A stretch of 64,000 nt of DNA from HGW-17 sp938004375 (GTDB taxonomy: Bacteria > Myxococcota_A > Polyangia > HGW-17): assembly GCA_036802685.1 (NCBI GenBank), contig DAIRVS010000003.1, positions 20,113 through 84,112 on the forward strand. The letters run 5' to 3'. The translations under genes and the position numbers were made by a program. Within the stretch, counting starts at the first letter, position 1, and every line of letters begins with the position of its first letter. Under the pieces are notes generated by a model. The model was given only the letters and a program-made list of their open reading frames with translations, did not search any database and was not told where the DNA came from. This document shows, piece by piece, positions 24,672-33,779 of this stretch.

Positions 24672-27600
24672 ATGAAACCCACACCTTCACCCTCCCGCCT
24701 GGATTTGTTGCTCATCGCTGCCGCCGGGGAGGTGTCGCTGGACGACCTCGCCGAGGCCGGAGGTCTGGGTCCCGGCGCCCTGCTCTCGGCCCTGGAGCGC
24801 GGGCGCCGGGACGGCCGCGTCGCGTTCGACGCGGAGCGCGCGGTGGCCTGGCGGACCGGCGGTGGGGACCCCGGCAACGAGGATGACCGCACCCTCGAGG
24901 CCGGCGCCGCGGAGCTCGAGGCGCTCGTCTGCAACCCGGCCGCGATCGCCCTGTTCCGACGGGGGGCGGCCCGGGCCGCCGCCGCCGGAGACCTCGCGGT
25001 CGCCCAGCGGCTCCATCACCTGTTGATCCACCTCCCCGGACCCCTGCGGGCGTCGTTCCCCGGCCGGGAGCGCGGCTGGCTGGAGCTGGTCGTCGAGGCC
25101 GTGCGCCGGTTCCGCTCCTCCAGGCTGGTGGCGCCCGGCGTCCTGGACGAGGCGGTGGAGTACGCCCAGTCCCAGGGAGACCTCTCGGCGCAGGCGCTCC
25201 TGCTGTCGGTCCGCGCGGTGCGCGCCCTGGAAGAGGATCCCGCGCTCTCGCGAGCCTGCCTCGAGCGCTCCTTCGAGGCCGCCGACGCCCTCGCCGATCC
25301 CCGGGTCATCGCCGAGGTCCGCACCTACGCCGCCATCTCCCTCGTGCTCGCGGGCCGCCCGGGGGAGGGGATCGCGTGCTTCGAGGCGCTGCTGGGAGAC
25401 GGCGACGTTGCCGACCCCGCCGGGGAGGCGATGCTGCTGGACCCCCAGTCGGTCGCTCCCGCCTCGGCGCTGGCGCTCCTGGCCCACGCCTACTGCAGCC
25501 TGGGGGAGTTTCCCCGGGCCCTGGAGCTCATGGGGCGCGTGGCGGCCCGGGGCGCGGCCACGGGCAACCGGGGTCTCGAGGCCCACGGGGAGGTGATGCT
25601 GGCGGTGGCCTTCTGGATGTCCGGCGACCTGGGTCCCGCGGGCGAGCATGCCCGGAGGGCGGCGGCGTGGTTCGAGGCCCTGGGGGGACCGTACGCCTGG
25701 GCCTGCGCGCTCGTCCTGGCCCGCTGCGCCCTGGAGTCGTCCCCCGCAAAGGCGGCCGCCATCCTCGGGCGGGCGGTGCCCGGCTGGCGCGCCGCCGGCG
25801 CCCATTGGGTGGGCGGTTCGTGGGCGCTGGAGTTGTTGGAACGACTGGAGCGGGCCGGCACCCCGCCGGATGGCCTGTCCCTGGCCGGGGAGCTCGAGAG
25901 GCACCTGGACGCGCCGGCGCCCCTGCCCGCGGGCATCGCCTGCTGCTGGAAGGCCAGGCTCCTGCTCGACACCGGGGACCCGGCGGCGCAAGAGGAGGCG
26001 CGCGCGCTGCTGGTGAAGGCGAAGACGCTGCTCGGCGAGGCCGGCGGCGGCCCGGAGCTGGAGCGGGCGCGGGCGCTGGAGGACCGGCTGGAGCCGGCGG
26101 CGGCGGCCCGACCCGGGATCGCCGGCGGACGGCGGGAGTCGAAGACGTCCGAGCGGGTGGACGCTTGGTCCGTGAAGACGGCCGACCTGTTGGAGGCCCT
26201 GCTCGAGGCCGGGCACCTCCCTGAAATCCAGGAGGACCGGGCGGACCCCTGGGACCCCCTCTTCGTGAGGCTCCTGGGGGCCCTCAAGGCCGAGCGGGGG
26301 ATGCTGGTGCGCCGTCCTCGGACCGGAGCGCCGGAGCCCGTGGCGGCGCGCGGCCCCGTCGTCTGGCGTTCGAGCGTCCTGCAGACGCTGGCGGCGGCCC
26401 CTGTCGGGGATCCGCTCGGGGAACGACCGCAGATGGACGCGGCGGCCGCGGCTCCCGGAGGGCTCTTGCGGATCCCCTTCCACGTCGCGGACGAGGCCTG
26501 GCTCCTCGTGCTGGAGAACCGCTGGACCGCTCCCTCCCTCGGCGTCGCGGACCAGCGTCTGATTCACCTGGTGCAAACCCAGCTCGAGGTAGTGATCGGC
26601 AACGCGGCCCGATGGCAGGAGCAGGTGGACACCGCGCGCCGGCTCGAGCGGGAGAACCGGTACCACCGCCTCGAGGGAGACAGCCCCGCACCCGCCTCTT
26701 CGAGGCTGGCCGGCGATTCTCCTGCGCTGCGCGAGGTGCTGGCCCTCGTGCACAGGGTGGCGCCCACCGACACCCCCGTGCTGGTGACGGGGGAGACCGG
26801 CGTCGGCAAGGAGTTGATCTGCCGGGAGCTGCACCTGGCCTCAGCCCGGAGCGCCGGGCCGTTCATCGCCGTGCACGTGGCATCTCTCTCCCCCGGTCTG
26901 GTGGCCTCGGCCCTGTTCGGGCACGAGCGGGGCGCCTTCACCGGCGCCACCGAGCGCGTCCTGGGGCGGTTCGAGCTGGCCCACGGCGGCACGCTGTTCC
27001 TCGACGAGGTGGGGGAGCTCGGTCCCGAGGAGCAGGTCCGGCTGCTGCGCGTGCTGCAGGAGGGGACTTTCGAGCGGGTGGGAGGAAACCGGGTGGTCCG
27101 CTCGGACTTCCGCGTCGTCGCCGCCACCAACCGCGACCTGGCGGCCGAGGTCGCCGCGGGGCGGTTCCGCGAGGATCTGTACTACCGCCTGGCGGCCTTC
27201 CCCATCCGCGTCCCGCCGCTGCGCGAACGGATCACGGAGATCCCCGCGCTGGCGCTGTACTTCATGGAGCAGGCGGGACGCCAGCTGGGCCTCGCCTACG
27301 AGGGCATCTCCCAAGGGGACATGGAGCGGCTGACGGCCCACCGCTGGCCGGGAAACGTGCGGGAGCTGCGACACCTGATCGAGCGGGCGGCGCTCCTGGG
27401 GACGCCCCCTCGGCTTCAAATCCCCGAGCTCGGAAACGACCCTTGGTCCGAAAAGAGCCCGGCCGCACGGGACCCCGGCGGCGCCTTGACCGGGGCTCCC
27501 CCGGCCCAGGTACCCGTCAGCCTGCGGGAGGTCCAGCGCCGACACATCCGGGAGGTGCTGCAGTTCACCGGCGGGCGGATCAGCGGGCCGGGCGGCGCCG

Positions 27601-27704
27601 CCGAGCTCTTGGGGCTCAAGCCCTCCACCCTGCATTTCCAGTTGGACCGCCTGGAGCTGCGCGAGACGCTCTCTTCGGCCCGGCGCCAACGGAAAACCCC
27701 TTGA
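24672..27704 (+). CDS. Sigma54-dependent activator with N-terminal TPR-like region
   Basis: 1010 residues. Residues 1-60 look like a small winged helix. About 80-480 are helical TPR-like repeats, and 540-660 a GAF-like region. The AAA+ sigma54 interaction domain is at about 685-910: Walker A GETGVGKE, GAFTGA loop, Walker B GTLFLDEVGEL, WPGNVREL. A Fis-type HTH (GGAAELLGLKPSTLHFQL) closes it. With GAFTGA intact it should activate sigma54 promoters. Divergent from the STAS-DUF6544 cluster, which may be a target, though I saw no clear -24/-12 site there. Confidence 0.9.
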   Translation: MKPTPSPSRLDLLLIAAAGEVSLDDLAEAGGLGPGALLSALERGRRDGRVAFDAERAVAWRTGGGDPGNEDDRTLEAGAAELEALVCNPAAIALFRRGAARAAAAGDLAVAQRLHHLLIHLPGPLRASFPGRERGWLELVVEAVRRFRSSRLVAPGVLDEAVEYAQSQGDLSAQALLLSVRAVRALEEDPALSRACLERSFEAADALADPRVIAEVRTYAAISLVLAGRPGEGIACFEALLGDGDVADPAGEAMLLDPQSVAPASALALLAHAYCSLGEFPRALELMGRVAARGAATGNRGLEAHGEVMLAVAFWMSGDLGPAGEHARRAAAWFEALGGPYAWACALVLARCALESSPAKAAAILGRAVPGWRAAGAHWVGGSWALELLERLERAGTPPDGLSLAGELERHLDAPAPLPAGIACCWKARLLLDTGDPAAQEEARALLVKAKTLLGEAGGGPELERARALEDRLEPAAAARPGIAGGRRESKTSERVDAWSVKTADLLEALLEAGHLPEIQEDRADPWDPLFVRLLGALKAERGMLVRRPRTGAPEPVAARGPVVWRSSVLQTLAAAPVGDPLGERPQMDAAAAAPGGLLRIPFHVADEAWLLVLENRWTAPSLGVADQRLIHLVQTQLEVVIGNAARWQEQVDTARRLERENRYHRLEGDSPAPASSRLAGDSPALREVLALVHRVAPTDTPVLVTGETGVGKELICRELHLASARSAGPFIAVHVASLSPGLVASALFGHERGAFTGATERVLGRFELAHGGTLFLDEVGELGPEEQVRLLRVLQEGTFERVGGNRVVRSDFRVVAATNRDLAAEVAAGRFREDLYYRLAAFPIRVPPLRERITEIPALALYFMEQAGRQLGLAYEGISQGDMERLTAHRWPGNVRELRHLIERAALLGTPPRLQIPELGNDPWSEKSPAARDPGGALTGAPPAQVPVSLREVQRRHIREVLQFTGGRISGPGGAAELLGLKPSTLHFQLDRLELRETLSSARRQRKTP

Positions 27705-27735
27705 ACCGGGGCCCGGGCGGGTGCAGGATGCCTCC

Positions 27736-28182
27736 ATGCGCCTCTTTTTCCCGCTCTCCCTTTCGTTCCCGTTCCTGTGGCTCCTGTCCGCCTGTGCGGC
27801 GGCTCCGCCGCCCTGCGTGACACCGCTGCCCTCGCCGGCCTCGGGCGCCGTACACCCGGTGGCCGGCCAGCTCGCCGCCTACAACGCCCGGCACATCGAC
27901 CTGTTCGTCTCGCACTTCCACCCCGAGGTGGAGTTGTTCGTGCACGGGGAGGCGACGCCGTTCCTGAAGGGCCAGGCGGCCCTGCGGGAGACCTACTCGA
28001 AGATGTTCAAGGCCTCGCCGAGGCTGAACTGCGTCGTCGCGCGGCGGATTGTGGCCGGGGACTTCGTGATCGACGAGGAGCGCGTCACCGGCCTGCGCGA
28101 CGGTCCGCCGGTCCACGCCGTGGCCATCTACGAGGTGCGGCTGGGGAAGATCGTCAGGGCCTGGTTCATCCGCGGCCGCTGA
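27736..28182 (+). CDS. NTF2-like (SnoaL-type) lipoprotein
   Basis: 148 residues from ATG at 27736. Signal with lipobox LLSAC. The rest is an NTF2/SnoaL-like cone: HPVAGQLAAYNARHIDLFVSHFHPEVEL and GKIVRAWFIRG, typical of the DUF4440/SnoaL group. Ligand or enzymatic role unknown. A GTG 15 bases upstream is an alternative start. Convergent with the peroxiredoxin gene. Confidence 0.7.
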   Translation: MRLFFPLSLSFPFLWLLSACAAAPPPCVTPLPSPASGAVHPVAGQLAAYNARHIDLFVSHFHPEVELFVHGEATPFLKGQAALRETYSKMFKASPRLNCVVARRIVAGDFVIDEERVTGLRDGPPVHAVAIYEVRLGKIVRAWFIRGR

Positions 28183-28200
28183 ACGGGATCGCTCGGAGAC

Positions 28201-28671
28201 CTACCCGGCGGACCGCAGCGCGAACAGCCGGTCCAGCACCTCCTGCGCGTGGCCGACGGCCTTGACCGAGTACCAGGCGGCCGCGATCGAGAGATCGGGG
28301 GCGATCAGGAACGTGCTGCGCAGCGCGCCCTCGGACTTGATTCCGAAGGTCTTCTTCTGGCCCCAGGCGCCATAGGCCGCGTGGACCACGTGGTCCGGGT
28401 CCGACAGCAACCGCACGCCCAGGCCATATCTTTCCGCGAACCCGCAGTGGGTCTTCCCCGAGTCCCGGGAGACGCCGAACACCTCGGCGCCCGCGGCCCG
28501 GAACCGAGGCAACAGCGCGGTGAACTCCTGCCCCTCGAGCGTGCAGCCCGGCGTGTTGTCCTTGGGGTAGAAGTATAGGACTGTGAAGTGGCCGCGGCGG
28601 TCGGCGAGGCGCACGGGGACGCCGTCCTGATCCGCGAGGGTGAAGTCGGGGGCGGGGGATCCGGTCTGCAT
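28201..28671 (-). CDS. bcp: Thiol peroxidase / peroxiredoxin, Bcp (PrxQ) type
   Basis: 156 residues. Reduces hydroperoxides with thioredoxin as donor. The peroxidatic Cys43 is in TPGCTLEGQEF. The resolving Cys found five residues later in many PrxQ proteins (TPGCTxEAC) is Gln here, so it is a 1-Cys type or uses the Cys in KTHCGFAERYG. ATG at 28671 is chosen because the protein then starts at the family N-terminus (GSPAPDFTL). Confidence 0.92.
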   Translation of the reverse strand: MQTGSPAPDFTLADQDGVPVRLADRRGHFTVLYFYPKDNTPGCTLEGQEFTALLPRFRAAGAEVFGVSRDSGKTHCGFAERYGLGVRLLSDPDHVVHAAYGAWGQKKTFGIKSEGALRSTFLIAPDLSIAAAWYSVKAVGHAQEVLDRLFALRSAG

Positions 28672-28830
28672 GAAATGACCTCTTTCGTCGCGGTGGGCCC
28701 GCGGCGCACCATTCTGGCCAGATTTCCGGGGAATGATCAACGACGTATTTCAGCGTCATACGGGGTTGTGGTATTCTCGCTCCCGTCCTGCAACCCCCGG
28801 TGGAACCGCGGGCCCGGGACGGAGGTCTCC

Positions 28831-30432
28831 ATGCGCCTCGTCTCCATTCTATCCCTGGTGCTCATTCTCTCCGGCTGCGATTCCGGGTCGAAGTCCCCCC
28901 GCCTCGAGGACTGCGGCAATGGCCGTGACGATGACGGTGATGGCCTCGTCGACTGCCTGGATCCGGCCTGCGACGACTTCCCCGGGTGCCAGGCCCTGAA
29001 CAACGCGAACAACGCGAACAACGTCAACAACGTCAACAACGGCGGGTTCGCCCTTCAGACCCTGCCGGGCCTGCGCCTGGGCATCAACCTGGGCCACCGC
29101 AACGCCGCCTGGACCGACCGTCAGACCTCGGACCTGGCCATCCGCGTCGGGGTCAACAGCGCGCGGATCAGCCTGCCCATGACGCACCTGGAGACCTGGG
29201 GGTACGGCGTCGAGTCGTCCGACATCCAGTACTATCGGGACCACGGCATGAATCGCCACCTGGTCGCCTTCCTGACCCGCCCGTCGGCCGCGTGCTCCAC
29301 GGCGCCCGCCGGGACCCCGGACTGGGAGTTGGCCCACTACCTGCCCTCCGGGCTCTACGAGCCGATCTGGAGCTCCGAGGGCGTGGTCAACCCCGCCAAC
29401 TGCTGGGCCCGCCACGTGTTCGAGACGGTCAGCACCTATCATGAAATCATCGACCTCTGGGAGATCTGGAACGAGCCCGACTGGGTCGCCGACTGGCGCG
29501 ACACCCTCGGCTGGTGGGAGGAGCCGCCCACGGCGGACCAGCTCCCGAGGTTCCACGGAAACATCTTCGAGTACGTCCGGCTGCTGCGGGTGAGCGCAGA
29601 GGTGATCCGGGCGGTGGATCCGGGCGCCCTGGTGGCCACCGGCGGGCTCGGCTATCCCGCCTTCGTGGACGCCCTTTTGCGTTACACCGACAACCCGGCC
29701 GACGGTTCGGTCACCGTGGCCTATCCCCACCGGGGCGGCCACTGGTTTGACGTCCACGCCATCCACTACTATCCCATCTTCGGCGGTGGAAATTCGGATC
29801 GGGGCGCCGCCGGCTTCCTCGAGCACCTCGAGGAGCACCTCGCCGTGCTCGCGGCCCGAGAAGTCGGACCGAAGGCGGTCATCGTGACCGAGTCCGGGGC
29901 GCCGCATGTCGCGGTGGGGGACTCCCCGGGGGGCGCGGCGTATGCCCGGAATTACCTGATGAAGCTGGTGGTTCTGGCCGCCGCCGCCGGGGTCTCCGGG
30001 GTGGACTGGTTCCTGCTCACCGACACGGCGCCCGTTCAGAGCCCCGGCGACGCCTTCGATGTCATGGGGCTCTACCTGGACACCCTCGGGCTCGAGGACC
30101 CGGCCGACGCCGTGCCCACCGAGTCCGGCGTCGCCCACGCCACCGTCGCCACGCTTCTCGGGGACGCGGTGTCCTTCTCTCCCCTGGACCGGGAGGTGAC
30201 CGGGGAGGGCTTCGACGGGGTCGTCGTCGAGCTCGCCGGGCAGCGCGGCTTCGTACTCTGGGCGGTCGGCGACGCCGGGGAGGACGCGACCACCACCGTC
30301 ACCATCACCGAGGGTCAAGCCTTGGATGCCTTCTTCTGGGACCACGCCGTCCGTCCGGAAGCCCAGAGGGCCTACGCCCCCGGGGAGCCCGTCGAGCTCA
30401 CCGCCACGCCGGTCATCCTGCTTGAGCCATGA
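28831..30432 (+). CDS. Clan GH-A glycoside hydrolase-like lipoprotein with Asn-Asn linker
   Basis: 533 residues. ATG at 28831 after GGAGG. Lipobox LILSGC. A short Asp-rich motif CGNGRDDDGDGLVDC follows, then an Asn-Asn linker (NNANNANNVNNVNN). A (beta/alpha)8-type domain has the acid/base Glu215 in IWNEPDW and nucleophile Glu354 in VTESGAP, spaced as in GH5/GH39-like enzymes. The C-terminus is a beta domain. The substrate is not evident. The stop overlaps the MFS gene by ATGA, so the two are translated together. Confidence 0.75.
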   Translation: MRLVSILSLVLILSGCDSGSKSPRLEDCGNGRDDDGDGLVDCLDPACDDFPGCQALNNANNANNVNNVNNGGFALQTLPGLRLGINLGHRNAAWTDRQTSDLAIRVGVNSARISLPMTHLETWGYGVESSDIQYYRDHGMNRHLVAFLTRPSAACSTAPAGTPDWELAHYLPSGLYEPIWSSEGVVNPANCWARHVFETVSTYHEIIDLWEIWNEPDWVADWRDTLGWWEEPPTADQLPRFHGNIFEYVRLLRVSAEVIRAVDPGALVATGGLGYPAFVDALLRYTDNPADGSVTVAYPHRGGHWFDVHAIHYYPIFGGGNSDRGAAGFLEHLEEHLAVLAAREVGPKAVIVTESGAPHVAVGDSPGGAAYARNYLMKLVVLAAAAGVSGVDWFLLTDTAPVQSPGDAFDVMGLYLDTLGLEDPADAVPTESGVAHATVATLLGDAVSFSPLDREVTGEGFDGVVVELAGQRGFVLWAVGDAGEDATTTVTITEGQALDAFFWDHAVRPEAQRAYAPGEPVELTATPVILLEP

Positions 30433-31829
30433 ACTCCTCGGCGCCCACGGTCAAACCACCCTCCGCGACCGACCCCGCCGTCGTCCTGGCCCTGGTCATG
30501 ATCTCGTCCTTCTTCACGCCCTTCATCGGGGCGGCGGTGAACCTGGCGCTGCCGGAGATGGCCGGGGAGTTCGGCCTGGGGACGGTGGCGATGAGCTGGA
30601 TCGCCATGTCCTACCTGCTCGCGTCAGCCGTGCTCCTGGTGCCCCTGGGCAAGCTCGCCGACATCCTGGGGCGCCGGCGGATCTTCCTGTGGGGGAACGT
30701 GGTGCTGGCCGGGACCTCGGCGCTCGGCGCGCTGGCACCCACGGCGGCCGCTTTGATCGTCCTTCGTGTGGGTCAGGGGCTCGGCAGCGCCATGATCTTC
30801 TCCACCGGGATGGCCATGGTCACCGAGGTGTACCCACCCCACGACCGCGGCCGGGCCATCGGCTGGTCCGTCACGGCCGTGTACAGCGGCCTTGCGCTGT
30901 CCCCCGTGCTCGGCGGGCTGCTCATCTCCGGGCTCGGCTGGCGGTCGCTGTTCGTGGTGCCGGCCGTCGTCAGCCTGGGGGTCGCCCTCTTCGCCCGACT
31001 CGGGATCCGCACCGAGTGGGCGGAGGCGCGCGGAGAGCGGTTCGACCACCGGGGCGCCTGGTTGTACGTGCCGGCCATGAGCGCGTTCATGTACGGCTTC
31101 GCCCACCTGCCCGCCGGTACCGCCATCGGCCTGACGCTGGCCGGGCTCGCGGGGCTCGTGGCGTTCGTGCGCGTCGAGCTGGCCACCGAAACGCCCGTCT
31201 TCGAGGTGCGCCTGTTGCGCGACAACCGGCTGTTCGCCCTGGGCAACCTCGCCGCCCTGATCAACTACGCGAGCACCTTCGCCGTCACCTTCCTCTTGAG
31301 CCTGTACCTGCAGGTCGTGCTGGGGATGACGCCGCGGGACGCCGGCTTCATCCTGATCGCCCAGCCCGTGGTCATGGCCGTGGTCGCCTCGCGCTCGGGG
31401 CGCTGGTCGGACCGCGTGGACCCGCGCTGGCTCACCTCCGCGGGGATGGCCGTCTCAGCCGTCGGCCTCGTGCTGCTGGCCTTTTTGCGGGAGGACACGT
31501 CCACGCCCTTCCTGCTGACCGCGCTGGGCGTGCTGGGGCTGGGCTTCGGCCTGTTCTCGTCGCCCAACACCAATTCCATCATGGGCGCCGTCGAGAAGCG
31601 GCACCTGGGCCTCGCCTCGGGCACCGTAGGCACCATGCGCCTGACCGGCCAACTGCTGAGCATGGGGGTCGCCACCCTCGTGCTCCAGTTGTTCCTCGGG
31701 GACGCGCCGGTGGAGACGGTGGACCACGGCGCCTTCCTGGACGCCGCCCGCGTCCTGTTCGTCCTGTTCGCCGGCCTCTGCGCCCTGGGCGTGTGGGCCT
31801 CCCTGGGCCGCGGTCGACGCCGGGATTGA
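30429..31829 (+). CDS. MFS transporter, DHA2/EmrB-like
   Basis: 466 residues, 12-14 hydrophobic helices. Motif A GKLADILGRRRIF after TM2 and motif C-like GLALSPVLGG. The pattern fits drug-type proton antiporters of the DHA2 branch. ATG overlaps the stop of the glycosidase lipoprotein. Substrate unknown; the coupling suggests it may serve the same pathway, though glycosidase plus exporter is an odd pair. Confidence 0.88.
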   Translation: MNSSAPTVKPPSATDPAVVLALVMISSFFTPFIGAAVNLALPEMAGEFGLGTVAMSWIAMSYLLASAVLLVPLGKLADILGRRRIFLWGNVVLAGTSALGALAPTAAALIVLRVGQGLGSAMIFSTGMAMVTEVYPPHDRGRAIGWSVTAVYSGLALSPVLGGLLISGLGWRSLFVVPAVVSLGVALFARLGIRTEWAEARGERFDHRGAWLYVPAMSAFMYGFAHLPAGTAIGLTLAGLAGLVAFVRVELATETPVFEVRLLRDNRLFALGNLAALINYASTFAVTFLLSLYLQVVLGMTPRDAGFILIAQPVVMAVVASRSGRWSDRVDPRWLTSAGMAVSAVGLVLLAFLREDTSTPFLLTALGVLGLGFGLFSSPNTNSIMGAVEKRHLGLASGTVGTMRLTGQLLSMGVATLVLQLFLGDAPVETVDHGAFLDAARVLFVLFAGLCALGVWASLGRGRRRD

Positions 31830-31861
31830 CTTCCCGGCGGTCCGCATGGATCATCGAGTCC

Positions 31862-32458
31862 ATGCGAATCCCTCCCATCCTGCCGCGTCTGGCGGTCGCC
31901 CTGTGGATCCTGCTGTTTTTCGCCGCCTGGAGCCTCTCGACCCTCGCGGATCGGGACACCTTCTGGCTCGCGCCGGCCTTCTTCCTTCCGCAGTTCCTCC
32001 TGGTGGCCGGCCTGTCCTTCCGGTCTGAACGGGACCCCTGGCCGTGGGGACCGTTTCTGGCGGCCGCGCTGCCCGCCTCGTCGGTGATCGGCCTGGGCGT
32101 CCTGTTCCTGGTCGGCTCAGTCCTCGAGGCTCACGATGCCAGGATGAAGACCCTGCCCCCCGTGATGGTGGTGAGCCCGCTGGTCGTCGCCGCCGCCTGC
32201 TTCGCCTGGTTTCTCTCCCTGCGTCAGCACCCCCGCCGGAGCGCAGCCTTCCAACTGCTCTCCGCGGTCTGCGCCAGCGCCGTGCTCTCGCTCATCGTGT
32301 CGGCCGCCGCGCTGCCCGCGGCCGAGAGACAGGACGCCTTTTTGGCCGGCCTGGTGTGCCGCGTCTCCATCGCCCTGGCGCTGATCGTCCTCGTCTGGAC
32401 CCTCCCCGGCTGGATCGCCACGCTCCTCCTGCCCGTTTCCCCTCCCGGCGACCGCTGA
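31862..32458 (+). CDS. Six-helix membrane protein of unknown function
   Basis: 198 residues with about six hydrophobic segments and short loops. No family recognised. ATG at 31862, 32 bases after the MFS stop; no strong ribosome site. It may be the last gene of the glycosidase-MFS operon. Confidence 0.6.
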   Translation: MRIPPILPRLAVALWILLFFAAWSLSTLADRDTFWLAPAFFLPQFLLVAGLSFRSERDPWPWGPFLAAALPASSVIGLGVLFLVGSVLEAHDARMKTLPPVMVVSPLVVAAACFAWFLSLRQHPRRSAAFQLLSAVCASAVLSLIVSAAALPAAERQDAFLAGLVCRVSIALALIVLVWTLPGWIATLLLPVSPPGDR

Positions 32459-32467
32459 CGGGGCCCC

Positions 32468-32899
32468 TCAGGACAGCCGCACGCGCACCCGGCAGCAGTC
32501 CCCAGCAGCCAGGGTCTCTTCCACCTCGAACCGCGCCCCGGGGGCCAGCGCCCCGAGCAGGTCCCGCATGGGCTCCAGGCAGTACAACTCGCACGGCGAC
32601 GGCGCGCCCGTCCGCGCGGCCAAATGGTGCATCCGGCAACCCTTCGTCACGGCGGTGAAACCGTCGTCCTCCTCCTCCAACTCCCAGGCCGCACACCCGA
32701 AAAGCTCGGTGAGCCGGGTGAAGACCTCCCGGGGCGTGGTCACGCCGAAAAACCGGCACGCCTGGGCCCCACCGCGGTGACGACGCCTTCGCTCGACCAC
32801 CTCCTGGAGGACGCCCGCCTCGTCGAAGCGGCTCACCGCGTCCACCAGGGCGGCGGCGTAGGCGGTCTGCAGAATCGTTAAATTTTGTTCTATGTTCAT
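32468..32899 (-). CDS. Cys-rich protein similar to L-2-amino-thiazoline-4-carboxylate hydrolase family
   Basis: 143 residues. ATG at 32899 follows GGGAGG. The C-terminal half carries GCRMHHLA, then CELYCLEPM and a final GDCCRVRV, which is the Cys/His arrangement of the ATC-hydrolase-like family. The fold and a metal or thiol function are inferred from this only. It is convergent with the small membrane protein and follows the ECF sigma gene after 86 bases. Confidence 0.55.
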   Translation of the reverse strand: MNIEQNLTILQTAYAAALVDAVSRFDEAGVLQEVVERRRRHRGGAQACRFFGVTTPREVFTRLTELFGCAAWELEEEDDGFTAVTKGCRMHHLAARTGAPSPCELYCLEPMRDLLGALAPGARFEVEETLAAGDCCRVRVRLS

Positions 32900-32985
32900 T
32901 GCAACCTCCCGGGGACGCGCACGGCATCCCTCGTCCCCATGGGAGTCCGGTCGGACCGTCCCGTGACGATCTGCGATCGTTTTTT

Positions 32986-33681
32986 CTATTTTTTCTGGAG
33001 GGGACGCCAGTGATCGTCACCGGGCGAGAGCGCCCAGGAGGCCCGCCAGACGTTGGCCCGGCCCAGGGTGGCGTACAGCCTGCGGTACTCGGCGGGCAGA
33101 TCCACGGCCTCCACGTGGGAGCGCATGCGGCAGCGGCAGGGCGCCTGGGGGTTCACGAGCGCGCACTCCCCCCGCAGGAAGTGGTTGAGCCGCCGCCGTG
33201 CCCGGCTGACCTGCTGCCGCACGGTCTCCGGGCTGTCCTCGAGGATGGCGGCCACCTCGTCGTAGTCCAGGTCCGCCAGGTCGCGCAGGACGTAGGCCAG
33301 GCGCTGGCGGTTGTCCAGGCAGTGCAGCATACCCGTGAGGCAGGCGTCGCACATGGATCGGACCCACGCCTCCTTCTCCACGCCGCCCTCGCCGGGGAGC
33401 TCCCGCTCCGGGCCGTGGAAATAGTCCGACAGGAAGCGGGTGGAGTAGACGCGCTCGTCGCGGGCGGTGCGCAGGATCTCCCGGGAGGCGACCGTGTAGA
33501 CCCACGTGGAGAGGCGGCACTCGCCGCGGAACGTCCCCAGGCCGGCGACGACTGCCACCCAGGCGTCCTGGGCCGCGTCCCGCGCCCGCTCCCGGTCGCG
33601 GATCATGCGACGGGCGATGGCGCCGATCATGGGCTCGTATGCGGCCAGCTCGGCGGGTGTGATCACGGTCGGCGACGGCAT
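32986..33681 (-). CDS. ECF-type RNA polymerase sigma factor
   Basis: 231 residues. Region 2 at 15-85 (YEPMIGAIARRMIRDRERARDAAQDAW, then FRGECRLSTWVYTVA). Region 4 at 125-175 (NRQRLAYVLRDLADLDYDEVAAIL, HTH SPETVRQQVSRARRRL). The C-terminal extension of about 55 residues has a Cys cluster (CALVNPQAPCRCRMRS) and could bind metal or report redox state. No anti-sigma gene is adjacent. ATG at 33681 follows GGGAGG. Confidence 0.88.
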   Translation of the reverse strand: MPSPTVITPAELAAYEPMIGAIARRMIRDRERARDAAQDAWVAVVAGLGTFRGECRLSTWVYTVASREILRTARDERVYSTRFLSDYFHGPERELPGEGGVEKEAWVRSMCDACLTGMLHCLDNRQRLAYVLRDLADLDYDEVAAILEDSPETVRQQVSRARRRLNHFLRGECALVNPQAPCRCRMRSHVEAVDLPAEYRRLYATLGRANVWRASWALSPGDDHWRPLQKK

Positions 33682-33779
33682 CGGTTCCTCCCGGACCGCA
33701 GCCTAGCACGGCTGACGCCCGGAGTTGTTGATTTTTGGATCGGGAGCGGGAGGTCGGGGCGAAAACCGGGGAAGATCGG

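Noticed and set aside
24687..26834. 715-residue minus-strand frame opposite the sigma54 activator
   Set aside because: Antisense shadow; Gln/Gly/Arg-rich without motifs.
28201..28671. 2-Cys PrxQ assignment
   Set aside because: The usual resolving Cys five residues after the peroxidatic Cys is Gln; kept as Bcp family without claiming the mechanism.
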